From assembly GCF_003612055.1 (NCBI RefSeq), contig NZ_RAWB01000022.1, positions 1 to 36,743 on the forward strand: a DNA stretch of 36,743 nt, written 5' to 3'. The DNA comes from Corallococcus llansteffanensis (GTDB taxonomy: Bacteria; Myxococcota; Myxococcia; Myxococcales; Myxococcaceae). Shown here piece after piece: positions 30,482 to 36,743 of the stretch; the first letter of the stretch is position 1, and each line of letters begins with the position of its first letter. The notes under the pieces were generated by a model. The model was given only the letters and a program-made list of their open reading frames with translations, had not been told where the DNA came from and searched no databases. The position numbers and the translations under genes are program-made.

Positions 30482-32350
30482 TCACGGCGTCTCGGCGGCG
30501 CTCGCCCTGTTCTGTGGATCGCGCTTGGTGCGGAGGATGAAGTCCGCGTTGTTCACGTTCGTGTCGTGGCCGTTGCCCGCCGCGCTGTCCGTGCCGCCTT
30601 CCATGGTCGCGGCCGACGAGGAGGCCTTGGCCTTGCGCTCGTAGCTGCCGGCGGCGGCCGGCTGGCTGGTGACGGGGCTGTTGCCTTCCGCACCGTTGGC
30701 CGTGGAGCCGCCAAAGCCCAGCGTGTCCACCGCGAGGGCATCCGTCGGACTGGTTCCGATTCCGGGCTTGCCCAACCGGATATGACCGATCGGAGCCATC
30801 GGAATGGACGCAGTGGTCCCGTCGCCCTTCACCGCGCCCTGGTAGCCCGTCGAGTGGGTTACCAGGAAGAAGCCGTGCGCGGCGATATTGGCCCCCGGCG
30901 CGAACGTGAAGGCAGCAGAGTTGTAGGCCGCACCCGCCGCGCTCTTGTACTGGAGCTTCCAGCCGGAGAGGTCCACCCCGGAGTTCGTCGGGTTGTAGAG
31001 CTCGATGAACTCGTCATTCGCGCCACCCGAACCCACCGCGGCGAGCTCGCTGATGACGACGTGGTCCGTCGTGGGCTCGGCGGTGACCTTGACCTGGGCG
31101 GACACGGACTGGCCTCCGAGCGTGGCGACGATGGTGCCCGTCGCGGCGGCCGAGCCGGCGGTGAAGGTGAACTTCGCGGAGAGCTGGTTGGCCGGCACCG
31201 TCACCGACGCGGGCACCGAGCCCACGCCGTCCGTCGTCGCGAGCGTCACGACCGTGGCCTCCGCGGGAGGCACGTCGAGCGTCACGGTGACGCCGGCCGT
31301 CTTGCCGGTGCCCAGCACCACCGTCTCCGGCGACAGGAACGCCAGCGAGGCCGCCTCGGTCTCGCCGAGCACGCGCACCGTGGCGTCGCGCGTGTCCGCG
31401 CCCAGCGTGGCCGTCAGCGTCGCCTTGGGCGAACCCGCCGCGGCGTCCGCCGTCACGACCACCGGCGCCGTGCGCGAACCCGCGGACACCGTCACCCGGC
31501 CGTTGTTGGCCACGGTGACCGAAGGGCTGGACGACGTGACCTGCACCACCACGTCCGTCACGGCCGGGCCGCTCAGCGTCACCTCCAGCGGCTCCGGAAT
31601 CGTCTCACCCGTGGTGCCGGAGCGCGCGAAGACCGCCGCCGGCTCGAGCGCGGTGAGCGTCACGCTGCTCGTGCCCGCGTCGCTGCCCGTGCCGCCATCC
31701 GTCTCCGTGCCCGCATCCGGCGCGGGACCCGCGTCGATGGCGCCGCCGTCCGTCTCGGAGCCACCGTCCGTCTCCGTGCCGGCGTCCGTGCCCGCGTCGA
31801 CCGTGCCAGCGTCCGTCTCCGTGCCGGCGTCCGTGCCCGCGTCGACCGTGCCGGCATCCGTCTCCGTGCCCGCGTCGACCGTGCCGGCGTCCGTCTCCGT
31901 GCCCGCGTCCGTCCCCGTGCCTGCATCGACCGTGGTGCCGGCATCCGTCTCGGTGCCCGCGTCGACCGTGGTGCCAGCGTCGACCGTGGTGCCCGCGTCG
32001 ACCGTGGTGCCCGCGTCCGTCTCCGTACCCGCGTCGACCGTGGTGCCAGCGTCCGTCTCCGTGCCCGCGTCGACCGTGGTGCCAGCGTCGGTGCCGGCAT
32101 CATCGCCGGGGATCACGCCTCCGTCGGTGCCCGCGTCCGTCCCCGTGCCCGCGTCAACGGTCGGGGTGGTGATCTGACAGGTGTTGCTGCAGCGGTCGCC
32201 TTCGGTGCGATTGCCGTCATCACACGCCTCGCCCTTCTCGACGATGCCGTTGCCGCAAACTGGATCCTTCGGATCATCACCACCGCACGCGGACAACAAG
32301 AGCAGCACCGCTGACATCGGGACCAGCAGGTGCCGGAAAGACAAGGACAT
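30482..32350 (-). CDS. Surface lipoprotein: Cys-rich repeat, TDAG-repeat linker, Ig-like domains, lamin-tail domain
   Basis: This 622-aa protein starts at the ATG at 32350, which gives a signal peptide ending in LLLLSACGGDD (Cys22) and a GGAG 5 nt upstream; an ATG at 32389 would add a non-hydrophobic extension. Order of parts: a myxococcal Cys-rich repeat (CGNGIVEKGEACDDGN and following cysteines, about 31-62), about 25 DAG-containing repeats (about 65-225), Ig-like beta modules (about 230-440), and a lamin-tail domain (about 445-580: HVVISELAAVGSGGANDEFI, IELYNPTNSGVDLSGWKLQY). The lamin-tail fold is common in secreted bacterial proteins, often beside nucleases or as a surface module. The probable role is surface display or adhesion. 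Its translation start is buried in an RNA hairpin. Confidence 0.85.
   Translation of the reverse strand: MSLSFRHLLVPMSAVLLLLSACGGDDPKDPVCGNGIVEKGEACDDGNRTEGDRCSNTCQITTPTVDAGTGTDAGTDGGVIPGDDAGTDAGTTVDAGTETDAGTTVDAGTETDAGTTVDAGTTVDAGTTVDAGTETDAGTTVDAGTGTDAGTETDAGTVDAGTETDAGTVDAGTDAGTETDAGTVDAGTDAGTETDGGSETDGGAIDAGPAPDAGTETDGGTGSDAGTSSVTLTALEPAAVFARSGTTGETIPEPLEVTLSGPAVTDVVVQVTSSSPSVTVANNGRVTVSAGSRTAPVVVTADAAAGSPKATLTATLGADTRDATVRVLGETEAASLAFLSPETVVLGTGKTAGVTVTLDVPPAEATVVTLATTDGVGSVPASVTVPANQLSAKFTFTAGSAAATGTIVATLGGQSVSAQVKVTAEPTTDHVVISELAAVGSGGANDEFIELYNPTNSGVDLSGWKLQYKSAAGAAYNSAAFTFAPGANIAAHGFFLVTHSTGYQGAVKGDGTTASIPMAPIGHIRLGKPGIGTSPTDALAVDTLGFGGSTANGAEGNSPVTSQPAAAGSYERKAKASSSAATMEGGTDSAAGNGHDTNVNNADFILRTKRDPQNRASAAETP
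31672..32165. repeat. Degenerate tandem repeat encoding T-[ET/TV/GT]-DAG units
   Basis: Short in-frame units of mainly 12, 15 and 24 bp (gcccgcgtcgaccgtggtgcc and variants on the plus strand) encode about 25 copies of DAG with alternating spacers TET, TTV, TV and GT. The mosaic order suggests repeated slippage or recombination within the coding frame. Confidence 0.85.
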
Positions 32351-32351
32351 G

Positions 32352-32378
32352 GAGACTCCGTGTTGGGTACAGAGTCTC
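32352..32378 (-). promoter_or_regulatory. mRNA hairpin occluding the ribosome binding site of the lamin-tail lipoprotein
   Basis: In minus-strand RNA, GAGACUCUGU (32378-32369) pairs with ACGGAGUCUC (32361-32352) around a 7-nt loop, making 10 bp with one G-U pair valid only on this strand. The Shine-Dalgarno GGAG (32359-32356) is wholly inside the stem, which ends one base before the AUG at 32350. Translation would need the helix to open. Confidence 0.6.
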
Positions 32379-32509
32379 TTCCAAACCACAAAATTACAGG
32401 CCGACGCAAACTCGCCCCGGCACTTTCAGGCCCCCTCTTTCCCCCTGGCGGGCGCCTCGGATTCCCCAAAACCCGACAACCCTGGCGAGGCGGATCCGCG
32501 GACGCGGGC

Positions 32510-33472
32510 TCAGCCTGGAATGACGGGGGGTTGCACCGGGGCCGGGGCCTCCAGCCCGTGGACCAGCAGGAAGCGCCGGACGGCCTCGGCGATCTCCGTC
32601 CCGGCCTCCAGCAACCCCGCGTGGCCGGCGTCATCCACCTGGAGCCATTCGGCCTGGGGCAGCGCGCGGTGCAGCCGCTGGACCTCGCTGAGGGGCACGA
32701 GCACGTCATCGCGCGCGGCGATGAGCAGCACGGGCACGCGCACGGACGACACCACGTCCCAGGCATGCCCTTCCGCGAGTCCGCGCAGCGTGCGCCAGTA
32801 GGCCTGGGGGCTCATACGGTAGAGCGCGTCCAGGAACTCGGCGATGTCCTCGCGCGGCGCCCGGTCCCGCAGGGCGCCCACGGCCCGGGCGAGCGGATCC
32901 GCGAAGCGGCTGCCGATGACGGCCTTCACCGCGGGCGCGACCCAGGGCACCAGCGGCGTGCTGGCGCGCAGGGCCTGGCGCGTGGCGGACAATGCCAGCC
33001 GGGGGCGCCAGCGTGGATCCGCCGAGCCCGGCGCACCGGGCGTCCCCGCGATGAGCGTCATGGACGGCACCAGCTCCGGGCGACGCCGGTACAGCTCCAG
33101 CAGGATGCGCACGCCCATGGAGAAGGCGATGTGATGCGGCGGCCGGCCGTTGCCGCGCGCCATCGTCTCCTCGGTGACGCGCTCCAGGTCCTCCACGTGC
33201 ACCGGCACGCGGTAGTCCCCGTCGCGCGACTCCTCGCTCTGGCCGTGGCCCCGGTAGTCCCAGTGCACCACCCGGTGGTCCTGCTCCAGGTTGGAGACGA
33301 TGTGGCGCCAGAAGTTCTCCGAAGTCCCGATGCCGTTGGTCAGCAGCACCGGCGGCCGGTTCGAGAGCGCCGCGTCCCGCTTCGCCTCCGGCAGGCCCGC
33401 GCTGTGGGTGTGGAACGCCACCCGGGTGCCATCCGGGGCGGAGACGAAGTGCGTGGAGCGACGGTAGGGCAT
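32510..33472 (-). CDS. Alpha/beta-fold hydrolase
   Basis: This 320-aa soluble protein starts at the ATG at 33472, which has GGGCGGGA just upstream; an earlier in-frame ATG (33517) gives an odd Cys/Trp-rich extension. The fold markers are PPVLLTNGIGTSENFW (oxyanion region), HWDYRGHGQSE, the nucleophile elbow IAFSMGVRI with Ser118, VPVLLIAARDD with Asp255 or Asp256, and DDAGHAGLL with His284. The first Gly of the usual GxSxG is Ala here, which is tolerated in several subfamilies. The substrate is not predictable; it may be an esterase, lipase or haloperoxidase-like enzyme. It is divergent from the PhyH-type oxygenase gene. Confidence 0.9.
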   Translation of the reverse strand: MPYRRSTHFVSAPDGTRVAFHTHSAGLPEAKRDAALSNRPPVLLTNGIGTSENFWRHIVSNLEQDHRVVHWDYRGHGQSEESRDGDYRVPVHVEDLERVTEETMARGNGRPPHHIAFSMGVRILLELYRRRPELVPSMTLIAGTPGAPGSADPRWRPRLALSATRQALRASTPLVPWVAPAVKAVIGSRFADPLARAVGALRDRAPREDIAEFLDALYRMSPQAYWRTLRGLAEGHAWDVVSSVRVPVLLIAARDDVLVPLSEVQRLHRALPQAEWLQVDDAGHAGLLEAGTEIAEAVRRFLLVHGLEAPAPVQPPVIPG

Positions 33473-33612
33473 TCCCGCCCACCATGCGGCCGGGCAGGCG
33501 CGGGTGCAAGGGTCCACCGCCCGGCCCGTCGGAGGCCCGCTCGCGCGGGGGCTCCGCGAAGGGGCTCCACGAACGCTGGACGCACGCCCTCCTCCGGGAG
33601 ATCGTGGCGCGG

Positions 33613-34410
33613 ATGATCCGTGCGGAGGCCGAAGGGTTGGACGTGGCGGCCGTGCTCGCCCACTACGAAGAGCACGGCTTCGCGCGGTTGGGTCCCGTGC
33701 TGGACGACGCGGGCGTGGAGTCCCTGCGCGAGCGGGCGGACGACCTCATGCTGGGCCGCGTGGTCTACCCGGGCCTGTTCTTCCAGCCGGATGCCCCCTC
33801 CGGCCGCTACGAGGACGCGCCGCTGGGGCTGGGCTGGCAGGGGCCGTCCTTGGACTACCGCAAGCTGGAGAAGCTGGAGAAGGACCCGCGCTTCCTCGCG
33901 TGGCTGGAGAACCCGCTGTTCGAGCGCATCGCGCGGGCGCGCATCTCCGGCGACATCGTCCTGTACCGCGCCATCCTCTTCCACAAGGGCCCGGCGGGCG
34001 GCAGCAACCTGCCCTTCCACCAGGACGGCGGGAAGCTATGGGGCCTCACGCGCGAGCCGGACCTGCAGATCTGGACCGCGCTGGACGACGCGCCGGAGGG
34101 CGGCGGCTGCCTGGAGGTTGTCCCCGGCAGCCACCGGGCGGGGCTCGTGACGGCGCTGGGGGGCGTGATTCCCCCGGACCGCGTGGCGGCGGCGGATGCG
34201 GAAGCGCACGTGGTGTCGCTGCCGGTGCGGGCCGGAGAGGCGCTGCTCATCCACAACCACGTGTGGCACCGCTCCGGGCGGGGCCGGCCCGGGCAGCGGC
34301 GGCGCGCGTTCTCCGCCTGCTACATGAGCGCGGACACCACCTGCGTGCGCAAGAAGAAGGCCCCGCGCGTCTTCCCGCCGGTGTTCCGTCAGCCGGTGCG
34401 CGGCGGCTGA
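33613..34410 (+). CDS. Phytanoyl-CoA dioxygenase (PhyH)-family Fe(II)/2-oxoglutarate oxygenase
   Basis: This is 265 aa from the ATG at 33613; a GTG at 33604 or an ATG at 33484 are alternatives, the latter giving a Pro/Arg-rich leader that looks untranslated. The double-stranded beta-helix carries the iron ligands in LPFHQDGGKLWG (His136, Asp138) and VWHRSG (His219), with a downstream Arg in the RRRAF stretch for 2-oxoglutarate. GGCLEVVPGSHRAGL is the typical PhyH segment between them. It hydroxylates an unknown small molecule or lipid in the cytoplasm. The 140 bp before it, shared with the alpha/beta hydrolase, should hold divergent promoters. The WbqC-family gene follows 20 bp later, probably in one operon. 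Confidence 0.88.
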   Translation: MIRAEAEGLDVAAVLAHYEEHGFARLGPVLDDAGVESLRERADDLMLGRVVYPGLFFQPDAPSGRYEDAPLGLGWQGPSLDYRKLEKLEKDPRFLAWLENPLFERIARARISGDIVLYRAILFHKGPAGGSNLPFHQDGGKLWGLTREPDLQIWTALDDAPEGGGCLEVVPGSHRAGLVTALGGVIPPDRVAAADAEAHVVSLPVRAGEALLIHNHVWHRSGRGRPGQRRRAFSACYMSADTTCVRKKKAPRVFPPVFRQPVRGG

Positions 34411-34430
34411 AAGGCCCTATCATCCGGGGC

Positions 34431-35276
34431 GTGTCCGGACATCCGGGAGTCCTTGTCGCCGAGCAGCCCCACTACCTGCCGTGGGTGGACTTCTACGAGC
34501 AGGTGGCCCGGGCCGGCACGCTGGTGGTGCTGGACGACGTGCAGTGGCTGAGGCGGGGCTGGCAGCGCCGCACGCGCGTCGCCCTGCCCTTGGGCGTGCC
34601 CACGCCGCCGCCCACCGAGCCGGGCTTCCAGTGGCTGTCCATCCCCCTGGAGGATCCGCACCGCGACACGCGGATCCGCGACCTCGCCGTGGACGCGCGG
34701 CAGCCCTGGGCGCGCAAGCACCTCCAGACCCTGGTGACGCTCTACGGCGGCCGCCCCCTCTTCCGCCAACAGGTGCTGCCCCTGTTGGAGCCCTTCTACG
34801 ACGCGGCGGCGCGCGAGTCCGGGCCGGGGTCGCTCCTGCGCATGCTGCTGTCCAGCATGGCGCTGTTCTACGAGCCGCTGGGCCTGGCCCCGAAGCTCGT
34901 GTGTTCCTCCACGCTGGAGCGCCGGGGCGAGGACAAGACGCAGCGACTGGTGGAGTACTGCCTCCAGACGGGAGCGCACACGTACTACTCGGGGACGGGC
35001 TCCACGCTGTACCTGAAGCCGGAGCGCTTCCGCGCGGTGGACGTGCGCCTGCTGTGGCAGCGCTTCCGCCACCCGGACTACGCGCAGGGGCGCGAGGGGC
35101 GCTTCGTGACGGGGCTGTCGGTGGTGGACGTGCTGGCCAACGTGCCGCTGGAGACGGTGCGCACGTGGCTTCAGCCCTCGCCGTGGGGGCCGTTCGCGGG
35201 GAACGGCCCCCAGCCGCTTCAGCGGGCCGAGGCGGAGGTGGCTTCGGATTCGGCCTTGTCGAAGCGCACGAAGTAG
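34431..35276 (+). CDS. WbqC-family protein
   Basis: This is 281 aa from a GTG at 34431. No ATG precedes the conserved N-terminus, and the GTG lies 20 bp after the PhyH stop with CCGGGG upstream. The family signature is clear: VAEQPHYLPWVDFYEQVARA, then LVVLDDVQWLRRGWQRRTRV, a middle helical region with LVTLYGGRPLF, and SGTGSTLYL near 190. WbqC-like proteins occur in O-antigen and other polysaccharide loci and are thought to act in modified-sugar biosynthesis; the biochemical role is poorly defined. The last 58 bp overlap the convergent AAA+ ATPase gene. The final 25 residues encoded there look non-conserved. Confidence 0.85.
   Translation: MSGHPGVLVAEQPHYLPWVDFYEQVARAGTLVVLDDVQWLRRGWQRRTRVALPLGVPTPPPTEPGFQWLSIPLEDPHRDTRIRDLAVDARQPWARKHLQTLVTLYGGRPLFRQQVLPLLEPFYDAAARESGPGSLLRMLLSSMALFYEPLGLAPKLVCSSTLERRGEDKTQRLVEYCLQTGAHTYYSGTGSTLYLKPERFRAVDVRLLWQRFRHPDYAQGREGRFVTGLSVVDVLANVPLETVRTWLQPSPWGPFAGNGPQPLQRAEAEVASDSALSKRTK
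35185..35211 (-). terminator. Candidate terminator hairpin for the AAA+ ATPase gene, inside the WbqC-family gene
   Basis: GGGGGCCGTT and AACGGCCCCC form a perfect 10-bp stem around seven bases, beginning 8 nt beyond the ATPase stop on the minus strand. It has no U-tract and lies within the coding 3' end of the convergent WbqC-family gene, so it may be a non-canonical terminator or an mRNA 3'-end stabiliser. Confidence 0.42.
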
Positions 35277-36743
35277 CTGCGCACGGCGGCGTCGAGCAGC
35301 GTGGGTTCCAGGCGCGGCGCGGTGCCCTGGTAGTGCGCCATGTCGATGACCTGATCCAGCAGGTCGCGCGGCTGGCACGCGGCGAAGGGCCGGTGGTTCG
35401 GGCGGTAGTGCTCGTCGATGAGGTAGTCGATGGCGCGTGCGTCGTAGGGCACGCCGCGCTTCTTGCACATCACCTGGAAGATCTCGTGGAACTGCTGCTC
35501 GTCCGGACGCTGCACCTCCAGCTTGTAGCGGACGCGGCGCAGGAAGGCGTCGTCCACGAGGGCGCTGGGGTCCAGGTTGGTGGAGAAGGCGGCGAACACG
35601 TCGAAGGGCACCTGGAGCTTCTTGCCCGTGTGCAGCGTGAGCATGTCCACGTCGCTCTCCAGCGGGACGATCCACCGGTTGAGCAGGTCCTTGGGGGACA
35701 CCTTCTGGCGGCCGAAGTCGTCGATGAGGAGCATGCCGTTGCTCGCCTTCATCTGGAACGGGGCCTCGTAGTACTTCACCTCCGGGGTGTAGACGAGGTC
35801 GAGCATCTCCAGCGTCAGCTCACCGCCCACCACGACGAGCGGACGGCGGCAGCGCACCCAGCGGCGGTCATACGGCTGGGAGCCGGGTTCGTCCTCCACG
35901 GGCTTGTGGATGTTCGCGTCGAACATCTTCACCACGAAGTCGTCGATGAGCAGCGCGTGGGGGACGAAGATGTCCCCCTCGTAGCAGTTGACCATGCCCT
36001 GGCAGATGGCTGTCTTGCCGTTGCCCGGAGGCCCGTAGAAGAAGATGGCGCGCCCGGAGTTCATCGCCGGGCCGATGCCGTCGAAGATGTAGTCGCGGAT
36101 GATGAGGTCGCCGAACTTGTCCTGCATCCGGTTGCGGGTGATGCGATTGCCGCGCACGGTCTGCTGCTTCACGGCGGCGACCCACTCGTTGAAGGGCACG
36201 GGCGCCGGGCCGTTGTAGCGGTTGCGGTCGAGGATCTGCCGCAGCACGTCCGTCACGAAGGTCGTGAGCTGGTAGATCATCGTGGAGCGGCCCACGCCGG
36301 AGCCGCCACCGCCGCGGATGTCGATGTACTTCTGCCGGCGCAGGCCCTCGATGATCTCATCCACGAGGGCGGTGGGCAGTTGCAGGCGGGCGGCCACGTC
36401 CATGCCGCGCATCTCGCCCGCGAAGAAGATGGCCTTGAGGACCAGCTCCTCCACGAACGTCGCGTTGAGCCCGCACTCCTGGAGGTTGCGCGGCTGCACG
36501 GGCCAGAACTTGGGCGCTGGCGGAGCCTCCGGGGCGTCACCGCGACGGGGCGGGCCGCGACGGTCCGGGCCGGCGAACGACTGGGCCACCGCGGGAGGAG
36601 CGCTGCCGCGCCGGTCAGGGCCGCTGTAGCCCTGCGCCGGGGCGCCGCCACGACGGTCCGCGGCCAGGGCGACTCCCGCGCCGCGCCGCTCGGGTTCCGC
36701 CGGGGGCGCGGCAGGAGGGCCACCGCGCCGCTCGGGTTCGGCG
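35219..36743 (-). CDS. AAA+ ATPase with winged-helix and RRG-repeat N-terminus, 5' end beyond the right edge
   Basis: The frame is open to the window edge (508 codons including stop). A GTG at 36589 could start a 456-aa form, but the same low-complexity composition continues upstream, so the gene is probably longer. From the edge, a Pro/Ala/Gly region carries five [DE]RRG motifs about 11-17 residues apart. Next come a helical winged-helix-like part (NLQECGLNATFVEELVLKAI, then LPTALVDEIIEGLRRQKYID) and an ATPase core with Walker A FFYGPPGNGKTAICQG, Walker B GMLLIDDFGRQKVSP, AFSTNLDPSAL (sensor 1) and FLRRVRYKLEV (arginine-finger region). It resembles MoxR-like or stress-associated AAA+ proteins, but I cannot assign a subfamily. 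The role is unknown. Confidence 0.8.
   Translation of the reverse strand, partial: AEPERRGGPPAAPPAEPERRGAGVALAADRRGGAPAQGYSGPDRRGSAPPAVAQSFAGPDRRGPPRRGDAPEAPPAPKFWPVQPRNLQECGLNATFVEELVLKAIFFAGEMRGMDVAARLQLPTALVDEIIEGLRRQKYIDIRGGGGSGVGRSTMIYQLTTFVTDVLRQILDRNRYNGPAPVPFNEWVAAVKQQTVRGNRITRNRMQDKFGDLIIRDYIFDGIGPAMNSGRAIFFYGPPGNGKTAICQGMVNCYEGDIFVPHALLIDDFVVKMFDANIHKPVEDEPGSQPYDRRWVRCRRPLVVVGGELTLEMLDLVYTPEVKYYEAPFQMKASNGMLLIDDFGRQKVSPKDLLNRWIVPLESDVDMLTLHTGKKLQVPFDVFAAFSTNLDPSALVDDAFLRRVRYKLEVQRPDEQQFHEIFQVMCKKRGVPYDARAIDYLIDEHYRPNHRPFAACQPRDLLDQVIDMAHYQGTAPRLEPTLLDAAVRSYFVRFDKAESEATSASAR

Noticed and set aside
31672-32165. Repeated units that could suggest a CRISPR array
   Set aside because: Units are contiguous, of variable length, lack unique spacers and keep one reading frame encoding TDAG repeats.
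30308-32314. 668-codon plus-strand frame opposite the lamin-tail gene
   Set aside because: Its apparent repeats (RARVDRGA) are only the reverse reading of the TDAG-coding repeat.

Overview
This 36.7 kb window is very GC-rich chromosomal DNA with the hallmarks of a predatory myxobacterium (Myxococcota, Myxococcaceae; Corallococcus, Myxococcus or Pyxidicoccus-like). The evidence is dense coding with strong third-position GC, at least nine lipoproteins, Thr-Asp-Ala-Gly linker repeats, a myxococcal Cys-rich repeat joined to a lamin-tail domain, a lipoprotein toxin with its immunity gene, and KaiC-like and REC signalling proteins. No RNA gene, insertion sequence, prophage or CRISPR array was found. 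Species assignment is inference.

Left part (1-7.4 kb): a minus-strand cassette of a lipoprotein PD-(D/E)XK toxin (Tox-REase-5 type), an Imm52-type immunity protein and a WD40 propeller protein that runs off the left edge. Then come a plus-strand SRPBCC protein with a clear terminator, a large plus-strand lipoprotein with an HExxH motif, and a minus-strand M1-type aminopeptidase lipoprotein. The last two converge and overlap by 99 bp.

Centre (7.4-26.3 kb): the dominant feature is a 12-gene minus-strand beta-glucan utilisation operon. In transcription order it encodes a TDAG-repeat lipoprotein, a ROK regulator, a GH16 endo-beta-glucanase lipoprotein, a peptide-family ABC importer (binding protein, permease, permease-ATPase fusion, ATPase), a GH1 beta-glucosidase, a clan GH-A hydrolase fused to a predicted outer-membrane beta-barrel, two small lipoproteins, and a 1497-aa GH3 enzyme with three discoidin domains. 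Most junctions overlap (ATGA or GTGA) and a strong terminator closes the unit. The likely logic is as follows: GH16, GH3 and the barrel-linked hydrolase cut beta-glucan outside or at the outer membrane; oligosaccharides cross the outer membrane, possibly through the barrel; the ABC importer takes them into the cytoplasm; GH1 makes glucose; and ROK senses the product. There is no SusC/SusD pair. The hydrolase-barrel fusion is the best candidate for something undescribed.

Right part (26.7-36.7 kb): a two-domain KaiC-like ATPase with a coupled REC protein; xth-plsC; a lamin-tail lipoprotein whose ribosome binding site is buried in an mRNA hairpin; an alpha/beta hydrolase; a divergent PhyH-type oxygenase plus WbqC-family gene; and an AAA+ ATPase with RRG repeats that runs off the right edge.
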